From assembly GCA_002917075.1 (NCBI GenBank), contig NTMA01000028.1, forward strand, positions 124,001 through 188,000: a DNA stretch of 64,000 nt, read 5' to 3'. The stretch's first letter is position 1, and every line of letters starts with the position of its first letter. Shown here in pieces: positions 47,052-58,054 of this stretch. The notes under the pieces are model-generated. The model was not told the DNA's origin, did not search any database, and worked only from the letters and a program-made list of their open reading frames with translations. The translations under genes were made by a program, and so were the position numbers. The stretch is from Hawksworthiomyces lignivorus (Eukaryota; Ascomycota; Sordariomycetes; Ophiostomatales; Ophiostomataceae).

Positions 47052-50000
47052 GCTCAAGAAGGCACGCCTCTCGACTGCTTCATCATCATGGTCCTCCGGA
47101 TCAGCCGTCTCTCATCGTCGCGTTTCTCTACCCAACCCTAATCCCGTTACCGCACCGCCCCAGGCACCGCACCACCCCACGCCTCCGATCCCATATCAAC
47201 CCCCCCATCCCTCTTCTTTTCCCTCCGACCATCCTCCCGTCTCTTCTCCTGCACCTCCCACGCCTGTCTCTGCGCATTCTTATACTCACTCCCATACCCT
47301 CCCTCCCCCTTCGGGGCCTCACCCGTCCTCTGCCTCGCAGCAGCCTCGATACGCTCAGCAGTTTGATGACCGTCGTCATCATGATCCAGAGGCATATGCG
47401 CCTGGACAGGAGTATCGTCAAGACTATCGATCCGATCCTCGGCCAGAGTACCGTTCGGATTTCCGACAGGATCCGCGGCAAGAGTATCGCCAGGACTACC
47501 GACAACCGCCACCCTCTCCAGCACACGCCTCGTATGCTACACCATATGGTCGAGACAAGCCAGTGAGTGACGAAGGCTTGCAGCAGATACGCCGACCCGA
47601 GCCTGTCGCTGCTGCTCAAAGCCAAGCGCCGCCAACGCCAACACCACACCAGATGGATGACAGAAGGAGGCAGATGAGCTTCGACAACCTCTCCCACCCG
47701 GTTCCGGGTCCGGGGTCGATGCCGCATCCACAGGGTCACCCACAGCCGCCGCACCATCCACCGCCGAACCACCTCCAGTCCCAGAGCCCTATTCCGAACC
47801 AGCACCAGCAGGCGCCTCAACCACCACCGCCACCTCCTCCTGGCCATATCCAGATCCAGCAGCAGCAGCAACCGCAACCGCCGCCGCCTCCACATCCACA
47901 CGCCCATATGCACGCATCTGCGCCTCCGCAGCTCCAGACACAACATCCTCCGCCCCTCCCGCCAGGACCTCAGGCTACAGCAAACATATACCGCCAGCCG
48001 AGCTACCCCCCGACGCCAACAGTCGTGAACCCGCCGCAGCATTTCGAACAGCCATCATACAGCCATGCTGCGCCAGGCACTCCGCAAACTGCAGATGTTT
48101 TGTATCCGATCTCCTATGCGGCAGCAGGGAAGAAGAAGGCCCAGCGTGCTTCGCAGGTAAGTCTGGCAAATTTAGATGGCGTTATATTTAAGATATGACT
48201 CTAATGCTTTTCGTGCTGCTAGGCTTGTGATAGCTGTCGGTCGCTCAAAGCGAAATGTGACGAGACCAAGCCTTGCAAAAACTGTAGAGAGAAGAACATC
48301 GAGTGCAAGTATCGGGATCCGATACCTAAGCAGTGAGCATCCGCTTCTATCATTTATTCTGCGATGTCTGGCACCCAAGTTTTAATCCCACTAACTTTGA
48401 TCTAGACAGGACAAAGCAACCGCTGATATCCTGGAAGGCATTAATATGCTGCGGGAAGAAGCGCGAGCAGAAAGAGATGAATCCAAGGCCGATAGAGAAG
48501 AGCTGAGGAGCCAACTTCTTTCCATCAGTCAAGTTATAAGCAGGAGACTGAATGCATTAGAAAAGGCCTTCAAGGAGACAAATCCTGACGTGGATCTTAA
48601 GTTAGAGCCGTCTACGGAGCTGGACAATATCTTTGAACGAAACGAATATTTGTCTCCCCGGGAACAGGATGCGGATAAGGACGATGCCCCGGTAGAGGCG
48701 CCAGTCTCTGGTAAGCTGGCTTTGCCTCCCGACGAAGCTCAACGGATTACGAGACAAATGCAGAACGATTATAGCATCGACGTTGAACCCGGTCCTTCAG
48801 TTCCCCCAGGCGAGCCCGCCATGCCGACATATCACACAACACTAGCGGGTTTGTTGTTAACGTGGCCCACAATCCACGAGCGGGTGTACACTCTGCTCCA
48901 AAACGAAGGCATTCATTTCCTGTGGGAATACCCAATCCGCCAAGAAGAGCAGCGCGGCAACATTCGCTTCTACGGTCGTGGTGAAGGGTTTGATCAGAAG
49001 ATGAAAATTAGCGGTAGCGATCATGACCCCAGTCTCCCTCTTGGGTCGGTAGCATTAGAGAGAGGACCAAGCAGCAGAAGCAGCTCTCAAGGGACAGATG
49101 ATATGGGAGATGGACCTGATACACCTCAGCCTTCGGGCGAAATCTGGGGTCAGACTGGCGGCCTTAGCCCGCCAAGCCCAGTGGATTACATCAAGGGGAC
49201 GCCTTTGCGACCAAACGGCGATTTGGATCTGAGCCCAGATAAAGTGTGGAAGTATGTGAAGAGTTACGAGGAGAACATCCAGAACATGCATCCTCTGATT
49301 ATCCCGAAAGAGTTGTATGCTATGGTTACGCTCTTCTTAGAGACGCTCCCAAAGTCATCGGCCTCGTCCTCGTCATCGATGCAGCCTTCTCGTTCCTGGG
49401 GCCCGGCGCCTGTGGCTACTTTTGCCGGACCACCAGAGACCCAAACGACACCGCCAGAGACCGGAAGCTTAAAGCGAAAGCGGTCTCCAGCTGCTGAGGG
49501 AAGCACTCCCGTGGTCCCTACGCAGCCACTGAAACCTGGACAACCATTCCGGAATGCTGAGAGCGCATTGATCCTTGTTATTCTCGCTCTAGGTAAGATT
49601 TGTTTATATAAGCACGGCCGGCTCCCAGATGTGGTTCCTGAGCAAGATGGCGAGGCTGGCAACTCGCAGTCGCCGCAGGCCCATAACGGCTACTCCCCGG
49701 CTTCTGTCCAAGACTCGCCGGCATCGGCTTCAGTATCTCTCCAACAAAGCATAGGAGGCAGTGACCGCAGCATGCCCAATCCACCAAGTCGCCGTGCTTC
49801 CGTGCAGAGCGGCCAACAACAGCCACACCAGCCGACACCTCTGAAAAGTGTCACGATGAAGAGGAACCTGGACAACATCCCTGGCCTAGAATATTTTGCT
49901 GTGGCTTGTGACATCCTAGGCGGGCACCTTGGCGGTCGCGAGCTCAAGCACGTATGGGCATATATCCTGGGATCCCTGTACTATGGTCAGCTTGGCCGGC

Positions 50001-51760
50001 CGATTCAGAGTCTGGAGTTTATCGCTATAGCTGGCAGACATCTCCAAGCCATTATACGACCGTAGGTGTCGCTCTTCTTTTTTGACTTTTTAATTATTAC
50101 GAAGTACTAACGTGGGAAAACTTGGCAATAGTCATCTTCATCGATACGGACTCGTTAAAAACGACAAGAACGGAAACACCTTGAAACACAAGAGGGACAA
50201 CCAGTATATTTTTGCGTTCTGGACATGTCTCCAACTAGAGAGGTAAGTCGGTACCTTTATAATTCCACTGTCTTACGTTGAAGTTTTGATACTAGCATCT
50301 TTAAAATAGCGATATCCTAGCGGAGCTGCAATTGCCTCCTTCTGGCATTCTAGCATATGAACACCAGATGCCATACCCAAGCGGCGACATTGCTCTCGAA
50401 CAGGGCTTCACTGAGGAGGTACTTCAAAGCTACACGGCGCAGCTGTACTTACGCAATCAGCTCAACGAAGTCCACAAGAATCTCTACGATGGGCGTCAGG
50501 ACCAGCAAAGAATCAACACGGGCCAGATTGAGGTGTTTGCGGATGTGTTGCAGCCTTCCGTGTGGGCACCTTCGCGATTCCGGTTTAGGGATGAGGACCC
50601 CCCCGCGCAAGATATCCTCTCTGCAAGGTTGCGTGCCAAGTACTGGGGAGCACAGAATGTGGTCCACCGTTTTTTTATTCGTCGGATTCTCGACTTGAAC
50701 CACAGGAAAAAGATCGAGGCAGAAAAAGCACAGGCGCAAGCTACTGCCAGCACAGAGACAGATGCCGATGTCAAGTCTGCATCAGCGCCCCCGTCAGCAA
50801 GCCAGGAGAGCCTGATGGATGAAGAAGAAGCGCTCTCGCCGAAAAGTATTCAACTTGCCCGGCGCGGCATTCAAGCCCTCGTGGAGAGCACGCGGGCTTT
50901 TTACGGGCTGTCGGAGAAGCGCTTCATTGTCACTAACATATTTGGAACTGCCCATGCGTAAGTTTTTAACGTACCTTGCAGAAAATTCTAGTTTCTTTCT
51001 TGAATATGCTATTTACTAATATGACAACTTTTAAAGACAATGGGGCAATCTCCTTGTTCTCGATTCCGTCCAGCGGGACCCGGTCCTCGGCCAATTCATC
51101 GATGAAGAATTCTTAAATAGTCTGTTCCGAAGGACAATTGCCTTCTTCGAGGTCGTCTCACAACCGACAAGTTCCCTGGGCTTCGATATGCGCATCCTCA
51201 AGGGGTTGTACGATAGTCGCATTAACTCGCCTCTGCCGTGGCGTCCACAAGTCCCGCCGTATACCCAACCGCTCCAGCCTCCGCTCTATCCCGTAGCATC
51301 AACGGCCGCGTATACTGCGCCATCGCCGACGCCATTCCCAGGAGATGTACCCGGTGTACAATCCTTGCAACCACCTCCGCCGCCGCCTCCGCCGCCTCCA
51401 CCAAGCGCACCATATGGGTCACCCATGCAGATGTCGCCCATTGGAATGTCACCTGTGGCACAGCAGATTTCGCCCGTGCCGCACCAGAATGTGACGCCGC
51501 CAATTCACAGTGGTGTTTCAATGCCGCCCACATCGGCACCTGCGGTGACAGGATTCACAGCTGGACAGGTCATCCACACTACACTTCCTCCGCAGCAACA
51601 GCACTTCACATCTCCGCCGACAGGTGTACTGAGCCCTGCCACACAAGGCCGGCTTCCTCCGATGCAGTACGGTCCTCCTCCAGTCAAGACCCCGAGCACA
51701 CCGACCGACGGCGATTTTCCACATCATCTACCGCCGTTTGAACAGCGACGGCCGCTGTAG
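47035..51760 (+). CDS. Zn(II)2Cys6 fungal transcription factor, 1456 residues
   Basis: Six exons: 47035-48156, 48223-48332, 48406-50061, 50132-50242, 50310-50957 and 51037-51760. Introns are 66-79 bp and all phases fit. Residues 1-374 are Pro/Gln/His-rich with EYRQDYR-type repeats (about 122-162) and poly-Pro/Gln. The short exon 2 encodes exactly the zinc cluster: Cys376, 379, 386, 392, 395 and 402 (CX2CX6CX5CX2CX6C). A charged coiled-coil dimerisation-like segment (about 420-470) follows. The middle region (about 540-1200) resembles a fungal regulatory domain, for example TTLAGLLLTWPTIHERVYTLL and LYYGQLGRPIQSLEFIAIAGRHL. The tail is Pro-rich. The cluster sequence (SQACDSCRSLKAKCDETKPC) recalls Ace3-type cellulase regulators, but I cannot confirm orthology. 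Target genes are unknown. Confidence 0.88.
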
Positions 51761-52712
51761 ATATGTTCTTTCCTTTTTTTTTTTGTTTTCAAACGAGAAC
51801 ATAATCCCATTGCGACATTTGGATAATACGTCTCATTATTACTTATGCTCACGCTCATACCCACGCGACTATTTCTCGTACGACCTTTTTTTGACGGCCT
51901 TTTTTAACATCAACCCCGGGAGAAAATTGAATATCCTTTTTGGCCCAAGCTGCAGCCCACTTTTTGCCATCTGTCTCACTCAATTTATACAAACTTTGTG
52001 CCCAGTAGTCCGCGGGAATGGATTCTTATTTTACGCATCTTTTGGAATAGTTTTGTGTTCTTTTCAACATCAATATTTTGGACCAACTGTATTAAGTTGC
52101 AGGATATTGTTTTGATTCCACTATTGGCTATACTTTGTCCTGATTTATGGAGCTTAGGGATCTTTTCTGTATTTTTGTTGTTTCTGGCGACAAGCGGAGG
52201 AGATACCATTTTGGCTAGGATCATTGTTTGTTCCGTTGGAAACAATTCTTCTCGGGAAAACATATACGTGCTTGGCTCTAACTTATACTAGCTGGCAACG
52301 GCAGCGGAACATATTTGTTCTCTCTTTTTTTTTCCCTATCTTTTTAATGTCATTCGCTATATAGATATAATATCTCAGGAAAAGGAACTTGTCAGGTGTC
52401 TACAAGACAAGGTGGAGATGCTGAGGCTGAAAAGAGAAAAGGGAAGAAAATCTATACATTACATCTATCTCTTTCCACGCCAGGAAACAAAGTTCTTTGC
52501 AGTGCATAAATAGCTACCGTTTAAGTGTGACAAATGCGTCGAAGGTTAGTGATAAGAAAGTTGTAACTTGAGATAAGTGTCGTACGTCTATAATTCGCTA
52601 GAGAAGGTATATCTTGAGGTCAGAAACTATGGGAATCGGGTAGTCGTTCACATGTGGAACTAGGTCGTGGCAACAGGCAATATAATAAAAGAAGAGGAGT
52701 CCTTCATGCCTG
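51761..52712. other. Convergent 3' region between the TF gene and ATG5
   Basis: About 950 bp of T/A-rich sequence lies between two convergent stop codons. Small T-rich frames (51738-52291) look like read-through of UTR sequence. No gene is supported. Confidence 0.6.
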
Positions 52713-54005
52713 TTATAGAAGGACAACAATCAAACAGAGCCACCCGTCGGGATATGCTGCCTCTCGCATCAGCTCCTCTAGGGGCGCATAGAACGGCACA
52801 GGCGCGCCATGGAGGATAACATTGGCCAGGACGGGATCGCGGCTGCTAGGAAACAATAGCGGTAGGAGGCTGCGCAGGGCTGGCCCAAGGGTTTGTTGCT
52901 GCCCTGTATCATTTTTTTTTTAGGTTAACAAGATATGGCCTGGGTGCAAAGGCAGACAACAAACAGCGGGCTAGTCGGAAAGGTGGAGAGAAAGTGAGGG
53001 TGGAACCAAAAAAAAAAAAAAACATACGGTTGCTAGTTCTAGGCGGCATGAGAGCCTGTACGACTCTGTAGGATCCAGGGGCAGCTGGCGAGGCAGCAGC
53101 CGCGCCGGGCGGCTCAGCAGACGGCGCCGAGGTGGGAATGTAGATGCGCAGCGGAATGTGTTTTAGCGGGGTCGGTGCGTTGAGCAGCAGGTTGTTGACC
53201 CGGGAAAAAGCGGCATAGTCGTCTAGGGTATGTCAGAATACGAATCTGTCTTGAGTGCGACATCGCGCTCTCGATGCAGCGTGCGCTACGGCGCCAGAAA
53301 GAAAGCCTGGTTTGGAGTTGCAGAGGGGGGAAAGGAGAGGGAAGCGGGAGAAGGCCACCTACTGTCTTGCACGGCGTGCCACAACGCCTCCGTGTTCGCC
53401 TTGGACAGGCCCAGGATCTGCTTTGCGCTGCCGTACCGCACGTAGTCCGCCTCCTTGGCCCCGTTCAGAAACGTGTCGCCCAGGTGCCAGGCCTCGCCGT
53501 CGCCGACGACAAGGTGCCAGGGGCGCGCCCGGTCGTCGTCTGCGTCCTGGTCCTGTGCTGGCTGTACTCCTCCTCCTCCTGGCCCGCTGGGCATCGCTGC
53601 CGCCGCCGCTGCCGGTCGGTACAGGTCGACCAGCAAGCCTACGGGAAGGTTGCGCAGCGGCACGTCTTCGTAGTGGAAGCTCGAGCAGGGCCGGCCGAAG
53701 AAGGCCGATAGCCGCGGCAGCAGCTGGGCCAGGTAGCCGAAGCGCGGCACCGACGTAACGAACATGGGTACCGATGCTCTCGCTTCGCGACCGTCGCCGC
53801 CGTCGCTGTCTTTGTCGTCTTCGTTGCCCTTGCTCTCGTTGAGCCCGCCCAGGTCGGCATGTGTGATGATAAGTGGTACCCGTCGCTGCCACAAGATACG
53901 GGCCAGAGATGGCCCGGAGGAGGTGGCCGCGGCGCCGCCAGACGATGGGGATCCGCCTGGGCTTTCGGCGGAGGCCCCGCGTCCACGTACTGGTGGAGAG
54001 GCCAT
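52713..54005 (-). CDS. ATG5: Autophagy protein Atg5
   Basis: Three exons: 54005-53363, 53222-53028 and 52903-52713. Introns are 140 and 124 bp (donors GTAGGT and GTATGT), phases fit and the product is 342 residues. Family blocks are clear: [56 protein letters not shown], and [18 protein letters not shown]. Lys184 in that last block corresponds to the Atg12-conjugation lysine. [22 protein letters not shown] and the terminal [12 protein letters not shown] complete the second ubiquitin-like fold. A Ser/Gly-rich insert lies near residues 1-30 and an acidic one near 55-75. Atg5 coupled to Atg12 and bound to Atg16 promotes Atg8 lipidation on the phagophore membrane. Confidence 0.93.
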
Positions 54006-54983
54006 CGAGATATCGATCTATGGGGGTCCCGCAGGTGCTTCGGGCTTTTCTTTCCTCTTCTTTCTTCTTTATGTCCTTTCCTCTTCCTTCTCATTCGGAA
54101 GCTCTTCGTGCTCTCGTCTGTGACTATCCGACCCGAGTTATTATCGCATGGCGTTGTCCCATGATCTCTATATGTCCTAGCAGCGCATGGAAAGTGGCGT
54201 GAAGTCAAGAGAAAAAGAAAGACCGAAAGTGCATAAAAAAAATCTGCTAAATGGCAAAAAGAAGGAATTAAGGGAGAGACTACGTTATTTTACTGTGTGA
54301 ACACACAAGCAGACTTGAAACGGACAAGGCTGCGATGAAGTGGAAGCACCAAAGAAGAGCCGCAGACAAGTGGAGGTCGGACTGTCGTTGCAGAATACAT
54401 AGCACTTGACCTTTGCTTGCCTATGGCGGGGCTGACGTCTGCGATAAGATAAAAGCTTGTCGCTGAGACAGTGCATAACATGAACATTCTTACAGTATTT
54501 GTACTGTCCTGAATACGACTACAGTTAGAGGGAGAGGCGCAGGGTTACGTAATGTCTATTTGCGCCAACGTCAAGTTCGGTGCTGCGAGACGAGGTTCTC
54601 TTTTATTATCGTGATCTTGAAAAGTATACGTATAACAGTAGCTGTGGCCAGTGTTCTATGCGAAATAGCGGCTTCTGATCGGGTTGTCAAAAGAGACTCG
54701 AAATATGCATTTCAGTAGTGCTTAACTACAAGACGTCTAGCGGCCTATTCGCGCCAGTGTGATAGAAGTCCAGGGAAGAGTGGAACAAGTGAGTCCTATG
54801 CATCAATCTTTTTTTTTTTTTTTCGTTTTATTTCTCTCGTTTTTTTCATGGGTGTTCTGGCTTGATGTGAAAATGTTTTTCAGCAACATAACCATTTACC
54901 AACCCTTTCATGCCCTATTTTAACCACAGGGACACAATTTCTCCCTCCCTATATCGTACACGAGCAAACGAAGCAATCCTCCA
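54006..54983. other. ATG5 upstream region, no gene seen
   Basis: About 980 bp lie between the ATG5 start codon and the stop of the next minus-strand gene. It contains a T15 tract near 54810 and no credible coding frame. It should include the ATG5 promoter. Confidence 0.55.
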
Positions 54984-55789
54984 TTAGATCCCACTGAATT
55001 TTTCCTGGTGCGTTGCCGAACTATTCCGCCTTGCCCGGTTATGGGCGTGGTCCCCGTGCTCAACAGACGGCTCTCCGATGTGTTTTGCCAAGACCGACGG
55101 TGGCACCTGTGCTGCGTCTGTGGGATCCCGCAAACTGGCTTGTCTGGAAAGAGAGGTCAATATGATGTTCAACAATTGCATTGCGTAGTCTTCCCATGAG
55201 AATGCGGTGTCAAAAGAGAGAGAGAGAAGGGGGGGGGACTCTTCTCAGAGAAGAACCAACCACTCACCACTTACGGATAGTTGTCGTTGCTGCCGCCGTA
55301 AGTGTTGCCGCCGCCGCTGCCGCCGCCGTAACCGCCGCTGGCGTAGCCGCTGCCAAAGTTGCTGTCACCGCCGCTGCTGCCAAGGTTCTGGCTGTCGCTG
55401 CCCTGCTTGAACCCAGCCGTGCCGCCGCCAAAGCTGGAGTCGTTCGTCGCACCGGCGCCACCGCTGCCGTAGTCGCCGCCCCGCGCTTCAGCGCCGCCGT
55501 ATGTGTAGTTGTCGGCGCTGGCGCCTGAAGAGCCGGTTGTGCCGCTGCTGAAGCCGGCGTTGCCAGAGTCAATGCCGGAGCCAGCAAATCCGCCACCCGT
55601 ACCAGCACCAGCGCCCGAGCCGTAGCCGCGGCTGCCGCTAGTGTTGCCAAAGTCACCGGTGTTGCCAAAGTCGCCGGTGTTGTCTGTGCGGGGGTTGGAC
55701 GAGTCGTAGTTGGACCCGTCGTTGCGAGAGCCGTGGTGGGACTTCTCCGGGTTGACGGCGTCCTTGATCTTGTTGACGAGGTTCGACAT
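54984..55789 (-). CDS. Small Gly/Ser-rich fungal protein with conserved C-terminal exon
   Basis: Two exons: 55789-55275 and 55143-54984. The 131-bp intron (donor GTAAGT, branch TTGAC, acceptor TTCCAG) preserves phase and gives 224 residues. The N-terminus (MSNLVNKIKDAVNPEK) is a short amphipathic segment. It is followed by ~150 residues of Gly/Ser/Asn/Tyr-rich repeats, including a duplicated TGDFGN unit. Exon 2 encodes a charged tail with DPTDAAQVPPSVLAKHIGEP and HGDHAHNRARRNSS, a form I associate with small fungal stress-related proteins, though function is not established. If the intron is retained, translation stops at once, because the donor GTAAGT supplies TAA, leaving a 172-residue repeat-only form. 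No signal peptide. Confidence 0.8.
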
Positions 55790-57462
55790 TTTGATCGATT
55801 TAGGCTTTTAAAGTACGATTGCGAGGGTGAATGAAGCTTGTTGCCGGTGTCTTCTTCGTTCGAATTGCGTAAAAGAGTTGTATAGTAGAACAGAAGTTTT
55901 TTCAAGAAGACGGGACGATGCTATCTTGTATTTATGCTACGACAGACGGAGGCCCTTAGACAGCTCCTCTAAAACGAATACGAAAACCACCAGCTTCATT
56001 GAGCAATGTCGTCATAACGCCTCAGATGATCGCCTAGTTAGCAGTATAAACTGAGCTGAAAAAGAGTAGTACTCTTGTTTATGAACCTAGGACTTTGTCT
56101 ATGTCTGGGGATACTGTACTCGCTGATCTCATAAGGTCGTCATCGATCTGCGGCTAAACAATTTTATAAGTGTGGCTGACGAAGACGGCTATTGTCTAGA
56201 TTCTGTTTCCCCCTTTTCATTCAGTGTGAAAGGCAAATTCAATACAAGCTCTTGTTTCAAAAAGCTTTGGGTGCTATCCGGGAAAGGCCAGAAAATGTGG
56301 CCAAGGGACCAGTGAATTCATTTCATTTTCGCAGGTACATGTACTAAACATTTTGCCTTGGACAGCTGGGAATTCAATTCTTGTGCCATGCTATGTGAAT
56401 ACTCAATTGTGAGCATCTTGACTCGTATTGTAATAGGAGTACGTTCGCACGTTGGGGATCAACGGGTAATTAATGTTATGAAGGTGGCGAATACAGAATA
56501 CATCACAGATGAACTTGTCGCAGATACTTCTACCAAAGGGGAAATATGTACTACAAAGACGATCACGATTCTGAGCTGGCAATTTGATTCGCAAGATCTA
56601 ACAAAGGCAGTAAAGGGATGACAGCATGATCGCTTTGGATGCCGTTAGTGAATCGTGGCGAAATCCCCTCCCTTTCTAATGACAACATTGATCGGCAAGT
56701 CTGGGCAAGCCTCGCTTGGTACCATTGGCTGAGGAAAGTGTTTTTGCCCAGTTTCTGTACAGCATTTTTACTTCCTCAGGTATTGATCTCCACACGCGAC
56801 AATAAGATCTTGCTATTGCTTCCAAAGTATCTTTGCCTCCAAGTATCAAGGAAATGCGTTCAAAAAGCGAATATTCTTTTGCGTGGCGATTGAAGCATTC
56901 ACACAAGCAGTCAAAATGTCTTTGTGAAGATCTTTCCTAGGTTTGGCATTCTGCGTGTTGGTATGGAGTACAGGCTGACGGGTTGGCACATTAATCTTGA
57001 GTAAACGCATTGGTGGGATCTAAACTATGGTATGGCTAACAAGCAGAGTATTCGCTTTTATTTTATTATTTTTATTGGTATTTCTTTCCGATGAATTATA
57101 GACGGTAAATTTTCGCTAAGGAAAGGCTTGTATGTGTGAAGAAGGGGGGTATCAGTCTTTCAAGTCTGCCGCCCACTGTCGACAGCTGAACTAAGAACAA
57201 AAAATTAACTTCAGTAAAATTAAGACAAGTCTCCAAATAAATTTGCGACTCTTGCTGGAATTCCAGGCGGTTTTGTATTGCATACACGATGAAACAGGCA
57301 GGCAGTATGGAAAATCATAACGCAAAGTTTCCGCTGGCTGCGATTTTGTTGTGCGGCGCCCAGCAAGCCTTTTCATCCTGCAATATCTATCATGCAATAT
57401 ATCTCGTAGCATTTGTGCAGTATCGTTCGCTGACTTGATTTTCCAAGGAGGTGCTGGGTTGC
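55790..57462. other. Intergenic region with one HMG-like frame
   Basis: About 1.7 kb lie upstream of the Gly-rich gene and downstream of the MARVEL-protein gene. It is A/T-richer than the genes. Apart from the minus-strand frame at 56676-56936, I see nothing supportable. Confidence 0.5.
56676..56936 (-). CDS. Possible exon encoding a divergent HMG-box-like segment
   Basis: An 87-codon minus-strand frame opens directly after a CCTAG acceptor-like site and ends at TAG. The stretch LEAIARSYCRVWRSIPEEV then KMLYRNWAK follows the helix 2/helix 3 pattern of HMG boxes (IAR-x-LGR-x-W-x-(L/I)-PEE-x-K-x-x-Y-x-x-x-A), and an upstream amphipathic segment could be helix 1. The usual RPxNAF motif is not visible and no ATG exon could be joined with confidence; an overlapping frame starting at an ATG near 57009 ends early. 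It may be a small DNA-binding protein, a relic of one, or chance. Confidence 0.25.
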   Translation of the reverse strand, partial: ERSSQRHFDCLCECFNRHAKEYSLFERISLILGGKDTLEAIARSYCRVWRSIPEEVKMLYRNWAKTLSSANGTKRGLPRLADQCCH

Positions 57463-58054
57463 TTAGACGCGCGAGCGGTACCAACGGCGACGGTAACCGG
57501 CGGCCGGAGCTGTGCCAGGGCCGCCAGCATACGCAGTATGGACGTGAACCCAATAGATGCCTAGGACAGTAGATACCAACCAGCAGATGGCCGACAGGAA
57601 GCTAAAGGCGATGTTGGCCTTCCACTCTGGGCAGTTGTTGCTCGAGTCGACAGCAATGCCAGACCAGTCGAAGACGTAGCCGCAGGAGCCATGCAGCCAG
57701 TTCACAAGCAAGCCAAAGGCGACAAACCAGCAGATGGAAATGATGAGGTCAGCCGGCCAGTGGATGAAGCTTCCAGCGAATGGGAACAGCCAGATGATCG
57801 CTAGCAAAATGGACAGGCCGGCGACCACTTCGGTGTAGATGAAGCGACCCTGATCCCATGAGGAGGAGCCGCGAACGGCATGTAAGTAGTCACCCGTCAG
57901 ACCGGCAACAATGGCGGCGAAAGCCAACTAGTGCAGCAAGTAGCCTGAGTTAGTCTTAATACTATTTGTCTTCGGTGATGTGGAAGATGAGTAAGAACGG
58001 GAGACCTACCTCCGCAAGGCGGAGAATCATACTCAAGAGGTCCACTAACAACAT
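57463..58054 (-). CDS. MARVEL-type four-transmembrane protein
   Basis: Two exons: 58054-58010 and 57927-57463. The 82-bp intron (donor GTAGGT, acceptor CACTAG) is in phase 0, giving 169 residues. The 15-residue first exon (MLLVDLLSMILRLAE) starts the first hydrophobic helix, which continues in exon 2 (LAFAAIVAGLTG). Further helices lie near residues 45-65 (VVAGLSILLAIIWLF), 72-92 (LIISICWFVAFGLLVNWL) and 122-146 (ANIAFSFLSAICWLVSTVLG). The extracellular loop between helices 3 and 4 has Cys residues (SCGYVF, NNCPEW), and the tail is Arg-rich and cytosolic. This is the pattern of fungal MARVEL proteins, which act in plasma-membrane domains and membrane apposition. The specific role is unknown. 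Confidence 0.82.

Noticed and set aside
46880..47566. 228-codon frame overlapping the start of the zinc-cluster gene
   Set aside because: Starts at TTG, not ATG, and is a Pro/Leu/Arg-rich shifted reading of the Pro-rich first exon.
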